Shown piece by piece: positions 1 through 8,631 of a DNA stretch of 35,198 nt. The notes beneath the pieces were generated by a model, which ran no database searches, had not been told where the DNA came from, and was given only the letters and a program-made list of their open reading frames with translations. Source of the stretch: BOG-938 sp035524315 (GTDB taxonomy: Bacteria > Pseudomonadota > Alphaproteobacteria > Caulobacterales > Caulobacteraceae); NCBI GenBank assembly GCA_035524315.1, contig DATKPD010000045.1, positions 1-35,198 on the forward strand, read 5' to 3'. Position 1 is the first letter of the stretch; every line of letters starts with the position of its first letter. The position numbers and the translations under genes are program-made.

Positions 1-505
1 CGACATCGTCCGCGCGCAGGGGCCGAATATCTGGCAGTGGAATGTCATCGGCCCGCTATTCCCGATGTTCGTGGTCTTCTTCATCTCGGCGCTGGCAGAA
101 ACCAACCGGCCGCCCTTCGACCTGCCGGAAGCCGAATCCGAACTCGTCGCCGGCTATCAGGTGGAATATTCCTCCACGCCGTACCTGCTCTTGATGCTGG
201 CCGAGTACACCAACATCGTCATGATGTGCGGGCTGATCTCGGTGTTGTTCTTCGGCGGATGGCATGCGCCGTTCCCCGAGGACTTCCTCAAGAGCTGGCC
301 GCCGATCGTGGCGCACCTGTGGGCGCTGCTTTGGTTCGTGATCAAGACGTCCTTCTGGTTCTTCATGGTGGCGATGGTGAAGGCCGTCGTCCCCCGCTAC
401 CGCTACGACCAACTGATGCGCCTGGGCTGGAAGGTGTTCCTGCCCGCGTCGATGGTGGCCGTGGTGCTTATCGCCGCTTGGCGCGTGTTCGGCGTGTCGA
501 GCTAA
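1..505 (+). CDS. nuoH: NADH-quinone oxidoreductase subunit H, C-terminal part
   Basis: The gene is cut by the left window edge. The reading frame is open from base 2 and ends with TAA at 503-505, leaving about 167 residues. NuoH is the membrane subunit of complex I that joins the peripheral arm to the membrane arm and forms part of the quinone pocket. The visible part contains the family hallmark ALAETNRPPFDLPEAESELV, an acidic loop near the quinone site, followed by several hydrophobic membrane segments. nuoI follows after 24 bases and the rest of the nuo operon continues in the usual order. Identification is secure; only the N-terminal half is missing. Confidence 0.97.
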   Translation, partial: DIVRAQGPNIWQWNVIGPLFPMFVVFFISALAETNRPPFDLPEAESELVAGYQVEYSSTPYLLLMLAEYTNIVMMCGLISVLFFGGWHAPFPEDFLKSWPPIVAHLWALLWFVIKTSFWFFMVAMVKAVVPRYRYDQLMRLGWKVFLPASMVAVVLIAAWRVFGVSS

Positions 506-529
506 GCAACAGGGCCTAGGAAAACAGTC

Positions 530-1027
530 ATGACCTTCGCCGCGCGTATCGGACAGGCCGCCAAGGGCGCCGCATTGATGGACTTCGTCGGGGCCTTCGG
601 CCTGGCGATGAAGCACTTCGTGCGCCCCAAGAAGACCGTCTACTACCCCTACGAAAAGGGCCCGCTGTCGCCGCGCTTCCGCGGCGAGCACGCCCTGCGC
701 CGCTATCCCAACGGGGAAGAGCGCTGCATCGCCTGCAAGCTGTGCGAGGCGATCTGCCCAGCCCAGGCCATCACCATCGAGGCCGAGCCGCGTCCGGACG
801 GCTCGCGCCGCACGACCCGCTACGACATCGACATGGTCAAGTGCATCTACTGCGGCCTGTGCCAGGAGGCCTGCCCGGTCGATGCGATCGTGGAGGGGCC
901 GAACTTCGAATACGCGACCGAGACCCGCGAGGAGCTTCTGTTCGACAAGCAGCGCCTGCTCGACAACGGCGACCGTTGGGAGCGCGAGATCGCTAAGAAT
1001 CTGGAACTGGACGCGCCCTACCGATAA
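530..1027 (+). CDS. nuoI: NADH-quinone oxidoreductase subunit I (2x 4Fe-4S)
   Basis: This 165-residue protein carries two tandem ferredoxin motifs, CIACKLCEAICP and CIYCGLCQEACP. Each supplies cysteines for the N6a/N6b 4Fe-4S clusters that pass electrons towards the quinone. The N-terminus has a short amphipathic or hydrophobic stretch, as usual for NuoI docking on the membrane arm. Length is normal for the alphaproteobacterial and mitochondrial TYKY type. A purine-rich stretch (aggaaaa) precedes the ATG at 530. The gene sits between nuoH and nuoJ; the 77-base gap to nuoJ is the largest within this part of the operon. Confidence 0.97.
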   Translation: MTFAARIGQAAKGAALMDFVGAFGLAMKHFVRPKKTVYYPYEKGPLSPRFRGEHALRRYPNGEERCIACKLCEAICPAQAITIEAEPRPDGSRRTTRYDIDMVKCIYCGLCQEACPVDAIVEGPNFEYATETREELLFDKQRLLDNGDRWEREIAKNLELDAPYR

Positions 1028-1104
1028 GGAACGGGTGCTTCTGACGGGGCCGGCGAGGGCATCGCCAGGCTACGACGAGACTGGACGACGAGAGGGGATA
1101 TCGA

Positions 1105-1716
1105 GTGCAGGCGGTCGCCTTCTACATACTGGCTCTGGTGAGCGTGGCGGCGGCCTTCCTCGTCATCACCGCCAAGAACCCGGTCCATTCGGTGCTGTTT
1201 CTGATCACCGCCTTTTTCTCGGCGGCGGGCCTGTTCGTGCTCATGGGCGCGGAGTTCCTGGCCATGCTGCTGGTGGTGGTCTACGTCGGCGCCGTCGCGG
1301 TCCTGTTCATGTTCGTGGTCATGATGCTGGACGTCGACTTCTCCCAGCTTCGCCAGGGGTTCGCGCGCTATCTGCCCGTCGGCGGTGCGGTGGGCGTGAT
1401 TCTGCTGTTCGAGATCGTGCTCGTGACCATCAGCGTGGCCCGCAGCGGCGCGGCGGCCAAGAACGCCCTGCCGGACGCGTCCGTGCCGGGCCTGAGCAAC
1501 ACCGAGGCGATCGGTTCGGTGCTCTATACCGACTACGTCTACCTGTTCCAGGCGGCCGGGCTGGTGCTGCTGGTGGCCATGATCGGCGCCATCGTGCTGA
1601 CCCTGCGCAGCCGCCCCGGCGTGCGCCGCCAGAACATCGCCAAGCAAGTCGCCCGGACGCCCGCGTCCGGCATGACCATCGTGCAGATCAAGCCCGGTGA
1701 AGGGGTCTCCGAATAA
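1105..1716 (+). CDS. nuoJ: NADH-quinone oxidoreductase subunit J
   Basis: This 203-residue membrane protein has about five hydrophobic segments and the conserved segment with the pi-bulge helix (YVGAVAVLFMFVVMML), typical of NuoJ/ND6. It is part of the antiporter-like chain of the complex I membrane arm. The start is GTG at 1105, preceded by a clear GAGGGG ribosome site. Its stop codon overlaps the nuoK start by one base (TAATG at 1714-1718), indicating translational coupling. Function follows from family and operon position. Confidence 0.96.
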   Translation: MQAVAFYILALVSVAAAFLVITAKNPVHSVLFLITAFFSAAGLFVLMGAEFLAMLLVVVYVGAVAVLFMFVVMMLDVDFSQLRQGFARYLPVGGAVGVILLFEIVLVTISVARSGAAAKNALPDASVPGLSNTEAIGSVLYTDYVYLFQAAGLVLLVAMIGAIVLTLRSRPGVRRQNIAKQVARTPASGMTIVQIKPGEGVSE

Positions 1717-2021
1717 TGATCGGTCTTTCTCACTATCTGACGGTCGCGGCGATCCTGTTCACCATCGGGGTGTTCGGCATCTTCGTGAACCGCAAGAACG
1801 TCATCATCATCATGATGTCGATCGAGCTGATCCTGCTCGCCGTGAACATCAACCTGGTGGCGTTCTCAGCCTTCCTCCACGACTTGGCGGGGCAGATCTT
1901 CGCCATGTTCGTGCTGACCGTCGCCGCGGCAGAGGCCGCCGTCGGCCTGGCGATCCTGGTCACCTTCTTCCGTAACCGCGGCGATATCGCCGTGGACGAC
2001 GCCAGCGTCATGAAGGGCTGA
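1716..2021 (+). CDS. nuoK: NADH-quinone oxidoreductase subunit K
   Basis: A 101-residue protein with three membrane helices and buried acidic residues in helices 2 and 3 (MSIELILLAVNINLV and TVAAAEAAVGLAILV), the signature of NuoK/ND4L. It provides part of the proton pathway between the quinone module and the antiporter subunits. It overlaps nuoJ by one base and is followed after five bases by nuoL. Length is standard. Confidence 0.96.
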   Translation: MIGLSHYLTVAAILFTIGVFGIFVNRKNVIIIMMSIELILLAVNINLVAFSAFLHDLAGQIFAMFVLTVAAAEAAVGLAILVTFFRNRGDIAVDDASVMKG

Positions 2022-2026
2022 TCAGC

Positions 2027-4168
2027 GTGCAGAGCCTTATCATCATCGCTGTCTTCGCGCCGCTCTTGGGCGCGACCATCGCCGGTCTGTTCGGCCGCCG
2101 GATCGGAGACATTCCGTCCCAGGCTGTGACCACCGGTCTGCTGTTCCTGTCGTGCGCGCTCGCCTGGACCAATTTCTGCGGCCAGGTGTGGGGTCACGCC
2201 GCGCCCTTCACCGAAGTGCTCGCGCCGTTCATCAATGTCGGCCAGTTCCAATCGGACTGGGCCATCCGCATCGACACCCTGTCGACCGTGATGTTGATCG
2301 TGGTGACCACGGTGTCCTCGCTCGTGCACCTCTACAGCTGGGGCTACATGGCCGAGGACGATTCCAAGCCCCGGTTCTTCGCCTATCTGTCGCTGTTCAC
2401 CTTCGCCATGCTGATGCTGGTGACCGCCAACGACTTCATGCAGCTGTTCTTCGGCTGGGAAGGCGTGGGCCTGGCGTCCTACTTGCTGATCGGCTTCTGG
2501 TTCAAGAAGCCCTCGGCCGGCGCCGCCGCGATCAAGGCCTTCGTGGTCAACCGCGTGGGCGACTTCGGCTTCGCGCTCGGCATCATGACCGTGTTCTGGA
2601 TGTTCCACACGATCAAGTTCCCCGAGCTGTTCCCACTGATCGCCGGCCGCGCGGGCACGGCGTGGGGCTTCGCCGGCCACAGCTGGAGCGCGCTCGACCT
2701 GGCCGCCGTGCTGCTGTTCGTCGGCGCCATGGGCAAGTCGGCGCAGTTCTTCCTGCACACCTGGCTGCCGGACGCGATGGAAGGCCCGACCCCGGTGTCG
2801 GCCCTGATCCACGCCGCGACCATGGTCACCGCCGGCGTCTATATGGTGTGCCTGCTGTCGCCGCTGTTCGAGTACGCGCCGGTGGCCAAGTCGATCGTGA
2901 TGGTGATCGGCGCGGTCACGGCTCTGTTCGCCGCGACGGTCGGCCTGGCGCAGAACGACATCAAGCGCGTGATCGCCTACTCGACCTGTTCGCAGCTCGG
3001 CTACATGTTCTTCGCGGCCGGCGTCGGCGCCTACCAGGGCGCCATGTTCCACCTGTTCACCCACGCCTTCTTCAAGGCGCTGCTGTTCCTGTCGGCGGGC
3101 TCGGTCATCATGGGGATGCACCATGAGCAGGACATGCGGAAGATGGGCGCCCTGTGGAAGCTGATGCCCATCACCTATGCCGTGATGCTGATCGGCACCA
3201 TCGCCATCACCGGCGTGGGCATCCCGCACCTGGATCTGGGCTTCGCCGGCTTCTACTCCAAGGACGCGATCATCGACTCGGCGTTCGTGGCGTCCAGGAC
3301 CACGCCCCTGGCGGGGTTCGCCTTCGTGGTCGGGGTGTTCGCCGCGGGCCTGACCTCGTTCTATTCGTGGCGCCTGATCTTCATGACCTTCCACGGCCAC
3401 GCCAAGTGGGGCCATGGGGCAGGGCACGAGACGCCCGTGCTGGTCGACGACCACCCGCACGCCGGCGATATCGTTCCGTCGGTCGAGCCCGCCGATGGTC
3501 ATGACGACCACGCCCACGACGCGCACGCCCACGACGCACATGGGCACGACGCGCATGGGCACGACGCACATGGGCACGACGATCACGGGCATGGCCACGA
3601 CCACGTCCCGCACGAAAGCCCGTGGATCGTGATCGTTCCGCTGCTGCTGCTGGCGGTGGGCGCGATCTTCGCCGGCTATGTGTTCGACGAGAAGTTCGTC
3701 GGCGCCGACCGGGCCGACTTCTGGCGCGGGGCCATCTTCACCCTGCCGTCCAACACCGTACTTGACCACCTGAAGGACATTCCTGAGTGGGTGGTGTGGG
3801 CGCCCTTGACCGTCACCGCCATCGGCTTCGTCGCCGCCTGGTACGTCTATATCGCCAAGGAGGGCCTGGGGGCCGCGATCGCCGCGCGCAAGGGCCCGCT
3901 GTGGTCGTTCCTCTACAACAAGTGGTATTTCGACGAGCTCTACGACTTCGTGTTCGTGCGCGGGGCCAAGGGGCTGGGCGACCTGTTCTGGAAGGGCGGG
4001 GACCAGGGGATCATCGACCGCTTTGGGCCGGACGGCGTGGCCTCGGCCTCGGCGGCGGTCGGCAAGAGCGCCAGCAAGGTCCAGAGCGGCTACGTCTACC
4101 ACTATGCGTTCGTCATGCTGATCGGGGTTGCTGGCCTGCTCAGCCTGGCCCTGTGGGCCTGGGGCTGA
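2027..4168 (+). CDS. nuoL: NADH-quinone oxidoreductase subunit L
   Basis: NuoL is the distal antiporter-like subunit of complex I, with a long lateral helix at its C-terminus. The protein has 713 residues, longer than many bacterial homologues. Conserved antiporter segments include FFGWEGVGLASYLLIGFW, the helix ending in HTWLPDAMEGPTPVSALIHA, and IKRVIAYSTCSQLGYMFFA. The start is GTG at 2027, five bases after the nuoK stop. A histidine-rich insertion lies at about residues 456-529, with roughly 22 His in 74 residues, encoded partly by five 15-bp tandem units (listed separately). The insertion sits between a membrane helix and the PHESPW segment that resumes the normal fold, so it is probably a surface loop. 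Confidence 0.97.
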   Translation: MQSLIIIAVFAPLLGATIAGLFGRRIGDIPSQAVTTGLLFLSCALAWTNFCGQVWGHAAPFTEVLAPFINVGQFQSDWAIRIDTLSTVMLIVVTTVSSLVHLYSWGYMAEDDSKPRFFAYLSLFTFAMLMLVTANDFMQLFFGWEGVGLASYLLIGFWFKKPSAGAAAIKAFVVNRVGDFGFALGIMTVFWMFHTIKFPELFPLIAGRAGTAWGFAGHSWSALDLAAVLLFVGAMGKSAQFFLHTWLPDAMEGPTPVSALIHAATMVTAGVYMVCLLSPLFEYAPVAKSIVMVIGAVTALFAATVGLAQNDIKRVIAYSTCSQLGYMFFAAGVGAYQGAMFHLFTHAFFKALLFLSAGSVIMGMHHEQDMRKMGALWKLMPITYAVMLIGTIAITGVGIPHLDLGFAGFYSKDAIIDSAFVASRTTPLAGFAFVVGVFAAGLTSFYSWRLIFMTFHGHAKWGHGAGHETPVLVDDHPHAGDIVPSVEPADGHDDHAHDAHAHDAHGHDAHGHDAHGHDDHGHGHDHVPHESPWIVIVPLLLLAVGAIFAGYVFDEKFVGADRADFWRGAIFTLPSNTVLDHLKDIPEWVVWAPLTVTAIGFVAAWYVYIAKEGLGAAIAARKGPLWSFLYNKWYFDELYDFVFVRGAKGLGDLFWKGGDQGIIDRFGPDGVASASAAVGKSASKVQSGYVYHYAFVMLIGVAGLLSLALWAWG
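3506..3580 (+). repeat. Five 15-bp tandem units inside nuoL encoding HxHD repeats
   Basis: Five consecutive 15-bp units at 3506-3520, 3521-3535, 3536-3550, 3551-3565 and 3566-3580 encode DHAHD, AHAHD, AHGHD, AHGHD and AHGHD. The third and fifth units are identical in DNA and the fourth differs by one base. The array is continued by a related DHGHGHDH stretch. The reading frame is kept because the unit is a multiple of three. The units probably expand and contract by slippage, and copy number may vary between strains. Confidence 0.9.
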
Positions 4169-4179
4169 GGAGATAATCC

Positions 4180-5670
4180 ATGACCGGCATCCTTAGCCTT
4201 ACGACCTTCTTCCCGCTGATCGGGGTGGTCGCCATCCTGGTGCTCCACGCGCTCGGCGGCAAAGCCGACCAGGCCAAGCTGGAGAACGGCGCCAAGTGGA
4301 TCGCCCTGGCGACCACCCTGGCCACCCTGGCGCTGTCGATCCTGCTCACGGCCCGGTTCGATCCGCTGAACCCCGGATTCCAGTTCGTCGAAACGGTCAC
4401 CTGGTTCGCGGGCCTGCGCTACAGCATGGGCGTGGACGGCATCTCGGTGCTGTTCGTCCTGCTGACCGCGTTCCTGCTGCCCCTGTGCATTCTCGCCTCG
4501 TGGAAATCGATCGAGAAGCGGGTGCTGGAGTACCTGATCGCCTTCCTGATCCTGGAGACGCTGGTCATCGGCGTGTTCTGCGCGCTCGACCTGATCCTGT
4601 TCTACATCTTCTTCGAGGGCGGCCTGCTGCCGATGTTCCTGATCATCGGCATCTGGGGCGGCCAGCGCCGGGTGTACGCGGCGTTCAAGTTCTTCCTCTA
4701 CACCTTGCTCGGCTCGGTGCTGATGCTGGCTGCGATCCTGTGGATGATCACCACCGCGCACACCTCCTCGATCCCCGAGCTGATGGCCTACAAGTTCGCG
4801 CCCGGCGCGCAGATATGGCTGTGGCTGGCGTTCTTCGCCTCCTTCGCGGTCAAGATGCCGATGTGGCCGGTGCACACCTGGTTGCCGGACGCCCACGTGG
4901 AAGCGCCGACGGCGGGCTCGGTGATCCTGGCGGGCATTCTCCTGAAGCTCGGCGGCTACGGCTTCCTGCGCTTCTGCCTGCCGATGTTCCCTGACGCCTC
5001 GCTGTATTTCACGCCGCTGGTGTTCACCCTGTCGGTGGTGGCGATCATCTACACCTCGCTGGTCGCCTTCCGGCAGGTCGATATCAAGAAGCTGATCGCC
5101 TATTCGTCGGTGGCCCACATGGGCTTCGTGACCATGGGCATCTTCGCCGGCAACGCCCAGGGCGTGCAGGGCGCCATGTACCAGATGCTCAGCCACGGGG
5201 TGATCTCGGGCGCGCTGTTCCTCTGCGTCGGCGTGGTCTACGACCGCATGCACACCCGCGAGATCGCCTTCTATGGCGGCCTGGTCAATCGCATGCCGTG
5301 GTACGCGGCGGTGTTCATGCTGTTCACCATGGGCAACGTCGGCCTGCCGGGCACCTCCGGCTTCGTCGGCGAAATCCTGACCATGACCGGGACCTACGGC
5401 GCCTCGACCTGGACGGCTCTGCTGTCGGCCACGGGGGTGATCCTCTCGGCCGTCTACGCCCTGACGCTCTATCGGCGCGTGGTGTTCGGCGAGATGACCA
5501 ATCCCAAGCTCATGGGCATCACCGATCTGGAATCGCGCGAGGTGCTGATCTTCGCCCCCCTGATCGTCGGCACTCTCATCCTGGGCGTTCAGCCCGGTCT
5601 CATCCTGAACCTTACCCAGGCCTCGGTCGACCATCTGGTCACGGCCTACCGGGCCGCCGTCGGCGGCTGA
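4180..5670 (+). CDS. nuoM: NADH-quinone oxidoreductase subunit M
   Basis: A 496-residue polytopic membrane protein of the ND4/NuoM antiporter family. Visible hallmarks are GVDGISVLFVLLTAFLLP, the conserved glutamate in FFEGGLLPMFLIIG, the lysine in ASFAVKMPMWPVHTWLPDAH, and the DIKKLIAYSSVAHMGF segment. These residues belong to the proton channel of the membrane arm. The start at 4180 has an AGGAG ribosome site in the 11-base gap after nuoL. nuoN follows after 13 bases. Confidence 0.97.
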   Translation: MTGILSLTTFFPLIGVVAILVLHALGGKADQAKLENGAKWIALATTLATLALSILLTARFDPLNPGFQFVETVTWFAGLRYSMGVDGISVLFVLLTAFLLPLCILASWKSIEKRVLEYLIAFLILETLVIGVFCALDLILFYIFFEGGLLPMFLIIGIWGGQRRVYAAFKFFLYTLLGSVLMLAAILWMITTAHTSSIPELMAYKFAPGAQIWLWLAFFASFAVKMPMWPVHTWLPDAHVEAPTAGSVILAGILLKLGGYGFLRFCLPMFPDASLYFTPLVFTLSVVAIIYTSLVAFRQVDIKKLIAYSSVAHMGFVTMGIFAGNAQGVQGAMYQMLSHGVISGALFLCVGVVYDRMHTREIAFYGGLVNRMPWYAAVFMLFTMGNVGLPGTSGFVGEILTMTGTYGASTWTALLSATGVILSAVYALTLYRRVVFGEMTNPKLMGITDLESREVLIFAPLIVGTLILGVQPGLILNLTQASVDHLVTAYRAAVGG

Positions 5671-5683
5671 GGAGCGCAAAAGT

Positions 5684-7114
5684 ATGAACCTCACCGGGGC
5701 CCTTCAACTCGCCCTTCCTGAAGAATTCCTGGCCGTCGCGGCGATCCTCCTCTTGGTGATCGGCGCCTTCAGGCCCAAGAACAATTCCGGCATCTCGCTC
5801 GGCGCGGGCTTCGCCCTGATCGTGGCCGCCGCCCTGGCCGTCGTCGGGCCCAATGGCGCGGCCTTCGCCGGCGCCTATATCGCCGACGGGATCGCCGCCT
5901 ACGCCAAGGTGGCCATCTATGGCGTCTCGGCCCTGTGCGTCCTTCTGGGCGACCGCTGGCTGTCGCGTCTCGAGTCCGCCCAGTTCGAGTTCCCGATCCT
6001 GATCGTGCTCGCGGCGCTGGGGATGGGTATGATGGCCTCAGCCGGCGACCTGATCTCGCTCTATATCGGCATCGAGCTGCATTCGCTGGCGCTGTACGTC
6101 CTGGCCGCGTTCCGCCGCGATGACGCCCGCTCGTCCGAGGCGGGCCTGAAGTACTTCGTGCTGGGCGCCCTGTCGTCGGGCCTGCTGCTGTATGGCGCCA
6201 GCCTGATCTACGGCTTCGCCGGCTCGATGCGTTTTGACGTGATCGCCCAGGCCTCGGCCAGCGGCACCACCACCGGCGTGCTGTTCGGGCTGGTGTTCCT
6301 GATCGCCGGCCTGGCGTTCAAGATCTCGGCCGCGCCGTTCCACATGTGGACCCCGGACGTCTACGAAGGCGCGCCGACCGCGATCGTCGCCTTCATCGCC
6401 ACGGCGCCCAAGATGGCGGCCATGGTGCTGCTCGCCCGCGTGCTGATGAACGGGTTTGGCGGCGCGAGCGAGCAATGGCGCCAGGTGATCGTGGTGTTGG
6501 CCTTCATCTCGGTGATGTGGGGCGCCTTCGCGGGCCTGCGTCAGCAGAACCTCAAGCGCCTGATCGCCTATTCCTCGATCGCCAGCATCGGCTATGCCCT
6601 CATCGGCCTGTCGGCGGCCGACCGCCAGGGCGTGCAGTCCATGCTGGTGTTCATGGTGCTGTACATGGTTGACGTGATCGGCTTCCTCGCCTGCCTCGTC
6701 GCCCTGCAGCGCGCGGGCCGCCCGATGGAGACCTTCGCCGACTTGTCGGGCCTGGTGCGCGAGCGCCCGGGTCTGGCGGTGGTGATGACCGCGCTGTCGT
6801 TCTCGTTCCTGGGCCTGCCGCCGTTCAGCGGCTTCTGGGGCAAGTTCTATGTGTTCAAGGCGGCGCTGAACGCCGGCGAATGGCCGATCGCCGTGGCCGG
6901 CCTGGTGCTGAGCGTGGTGGCGGCGTTCTATTATCTGCGCCTGGTCAAGACCATGTGGTTCGATCCGCCCGCCGGGGCGGTCGATGTCGCCCCGCTCGAC
7001 GCCAAGGCCGTGGCCTACGCCGCCGCCCTGTTCTCGTTCCCGGTGGTTCTGATCGCGCTGGCCTTCCTGGACCCGGCCGCCACCCTGGCGGCGGCGTCGC
7101 TCGGAACCCGCTAG
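5684..7114 (+). CDS. nuoN: NADH-quinone oxidoreductase subunit N
   Basis: A 476-residue antiporter-like subunit (ND2/NuoN family), the last nuo gene of the operon. Conserved parts include GIELHSLALYVLAAFRRDD, SEAGLKYFVLGALSSGLLLY, FKISAAPFHMWTPDVYEGAP and LKRLIAYSSIASIGYALIG. The start ATG at 5684 has a GAGGAG ribosome site. The stop is TAG at 7112-7114. The next gene, birA, begins directly after it in the same reading frame, which is unusual (see birA). Confidence 0.97.
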   Translation: MNLTGALQLALPEEFLAVAAILLLVIGAFRPKNNSGISLGAGFALIVAAALAVVGPNGAAFAGAYIADGIAAYAKVAIYGVSALCVLLGDRWLSRLESAQFEFPILIVLAALGMGMMASAGDLISLYIGIELHSLALYVLAAFRRDDARSSEAGLKYFVLGALSSGLLLYGASLIYGFAGSMRFDVIAQASASGTTTGVLFGLVFLIAGLAFKISAAPFHMWTPDVYEGAPTAIVAFIATAPKMAAMVLLARVLMNGFGGASEQWRQVIVVLAFISVMWGAFAGLRQQNLKRLIAYSSIASIGYALIGLSAADRQGVQSMLVFMVLYMVDVIGFLACLVALQRAGRPMETFADLSGLVRERPGLAVVMTALSFSFLGLPPFSGFWGKFYVFKAALNAGEWPIAVAGLVLSVVAAFYYLRLVKTMWFDPPAGAVDVAPLDAKAVAYAAALFSFPVVLIALAFLDPAATLAAASLGTR

Positions 7115-7849
7115 ATTTCCACGCCGGCGCCCATCCGCGTCTTCGCCGAGCTGGACTCGACCAACGCCGAGGCCAAGCGTCGCGCCGAGGCGGGGGAGAT
7201 CGGTCCGGTGTGGCTGATGGCTCTTCGCCAGACTTCGGGGCGCGGCCGGCGTGGACGCGCATGGGACGGCGGGCAGGGCAACCTGACCGCCACCCTGATG
7301 CTGACCCTGGACAGGCCGCCGGCCGAGGTCGCGCAGCTGGCCTATGTCGCCGCCCTGGCGGTGGGGGATTTGGCCGACAGCTACGCGCCCCAGGCCAAGG
7401 CGGCGTTCAAATGGCCCAATGACGTGCTGATCGTTGGACGCAAGCTGGCCGGGGTGCTGATCGAGTCCGGTCCGGCGCCGGCTGGAGGCCTGTGGCTGGC
7501 AATCGGAGTCGGGGTGAACCTCGCCAACGCGCCAGAAGCTGTCGAGCGGCCGGCCACGGCCCTGGCCGCGCACGGGCCTGCGCCGAAACCTGAGGCGGCC
7601 ATGACGCGCCTGGCCCAAACGTTCGCCGATCACCTGACGGTGTGGCTGGAACAGGGGTTCGAGCCGATCCGGCGGGCGTGGACTGCGCGCGCGGCAGGCG
7701 TGGGCGGGGCCTGCGAGGCGCGCCTGCCGTCCGAGACGGTGCGCGGCCGCGCCGAAGGGCTCGACGCGGACGGCGCGCTGCTGTTACGCCTGCCGAGCGG
7801 CGAGGCCCGGCGCATCACCGCCGGCGATGTCTTCTTCGGAACGCTCTAA
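7115..7849 (+). CDS. birA: Biotin--[acetyl-CoA-carboxylase] ligase, non-canonical start
   Basis: The enzyme activates biotin with ATP and attaches it to biotin carboxyl carrier protein. Biotin-ligase motifs are present: ELDSTN near the N-terminus, SGRGRRGRAWDGGQGNL, and KWPNDVLIVGRKLAGVLIE. No N-terminal helix-turn-helix is encoded, so this is the monofunctional type without the repressor domain. The start is a problem. The ELDSTN motif needed for ligand binding lies upstream of the first GTG (7208), and between the nuoN TAG and that GTG there is no ATG, GTG or TTG in frame. ATT at 7115, directly after the nuoN stop, is the best candidate and gives 244 residues; CTG at 7151 or ATC at 7133 are alternatives. 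The stop TAA at 7847-7849 overlaps the coaX ATG. Confidence 0.88.
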   Translation: MSTPAPIRVFAELDSTNAEAKRRAEAGEIGPVWLMALRQTSGRGRRGRAWDGGQGNLTATLMLTLDRPPAEVAQLAYVAALAVGDLADSYAPQAKAAFKWPNDVLIVGRKLAGVLIESGPAPAGGLWLAIGVGVNLANAPEAVERPATALAAHGPAPKPEAAMTRLAQTFADHLTVWLEQGFEPIRRAWTARAAGVGGACEARLPSETVRGRAEGLDADGALLLRLPSGEARRITAGDVFFGTL

Positions 7850-8622
7850 TGCTGCTCGCCATCGAACAAGGCAACACCAACACCCTTTTCGCCGTGCACG
7901 ACGGCCAGGCGTGGCTGGCGCAATGGCGCACGGCCACCTATTCGGCGCGCACCGCCGACGAATACGCCGTGTGGCTGAGCCAGCTTCTGGCGCTGCAGTC
8001 GCTCAGGCTGACCGACCTGGACCGCTGCATCATTTCCACCGTGGTGCCGCAGGCCCTGTTCAACTTGCGCAACCTGTCGCGGCGCTATCTGCACGCCGAG
8101 CCTCTGGTGATCGGCGAGAACGCCGAACTGGGCATCGAGGTGCGCATCGCCAACCCGGCCGAAGCGGGGGCCGACCGCCTGGTCAACGCCGTCGGCGGCT
8201 ATGTCGCCCACGGCGGCCCGCTGATCATCGTCGACTCCGGCACAGCCACCAATTTCGACATCGTGGGGTCCGACGGGGCCTTTGAGGGCGGGGTCATCGC
8301 GCCCGGCATCAATCTGTCGATGGAGGCCCTGCACGCCGCCGCGGCGCGCTTGCCGCGGGTGGCGATCCAGAAACCCGACAAGGTGATCGGCACGGGCACG
8401 GTCGGGGCGATGCAATCGGGCGTCTATTGGGGCTATATAGGCCTGATCGAAGGTCTGGTGGATCGCATCCGGGCCGAGTACGGCAAGCCCATGACTGTCG
8501 TCGCCACCGGCGGGATCGCTTCCCTGTTCGATGGCGCTACCGACCGGATCGACGTCGTCGACCGGGATCTCACCCTCCGCGGCCTGCTCGAAGTCTGGCG
8601 CCGCAACGCCGCCTCCGCCTGA
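7849..8622 (+). CDS. coaX: Type III pantothenate kinase
   Basis: Phosphorylates pantothenate, the first step of coenzyme A synthesis. The 257-residue product has the phosphate-binding start AIEQGNTNT, the pantothenate-binding segment PAEAGADRLVNAVGG, and the ASKHA-fold motif DSGTATNFDIV followed by EGGVIAPGI. In many CoaX proteins the first motif begins with Asp (DxGNT); here it is Glu-6. I believe this is common in alphaproteobacteria, but that is from memory. The ATG at 7849 overlaps the birA stop by one base, so the two cofactor genes are translationally coupled. Type III kinases are not inhibited by CoA, a known family trait. Confidence 0.95.
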   Translation: MLLAIEQGNTNTLFAVHDGQAWLAQWRTATYSARTADEYAVWLSQLLALQSLRLTDLDRCIISTVVPQALFNLRNLSRRYLHAEPLVIGENAELGIEVRIANPAEAGADRLVNAVGGYVAHGGPLIIVDSGTATNFDIVGSDGAFEGGVIAPGINLSMEALHAAAARLPRVAIQKPDKVIGTGTVGAMQSGVYWGYIGLIEGLVDRIRAEYGKPMTVVATGGIASLFDGATDRIDVVDRDLTLRGLLEVWRRNAASA

Positions 8623-8631
8623 GCGGACGGC

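Noticed and set aside
1733..4102. A 789-codon open frame on the minus strand across nuoK and nuoL
   Set aside because: It is antisense to strongly conserved complex I genes, is rich in His, Arg, Gln and Gly, and has no family motif. Long antisense frames are expected in GC-rich DNA with biased third positions.
4102..7633. Two further minus-strand frames of about 530 codons opposite nuoM, nuoN and birA
   Set aside because: Same composition artefact as above; the plus strand carries the recognisable genes.
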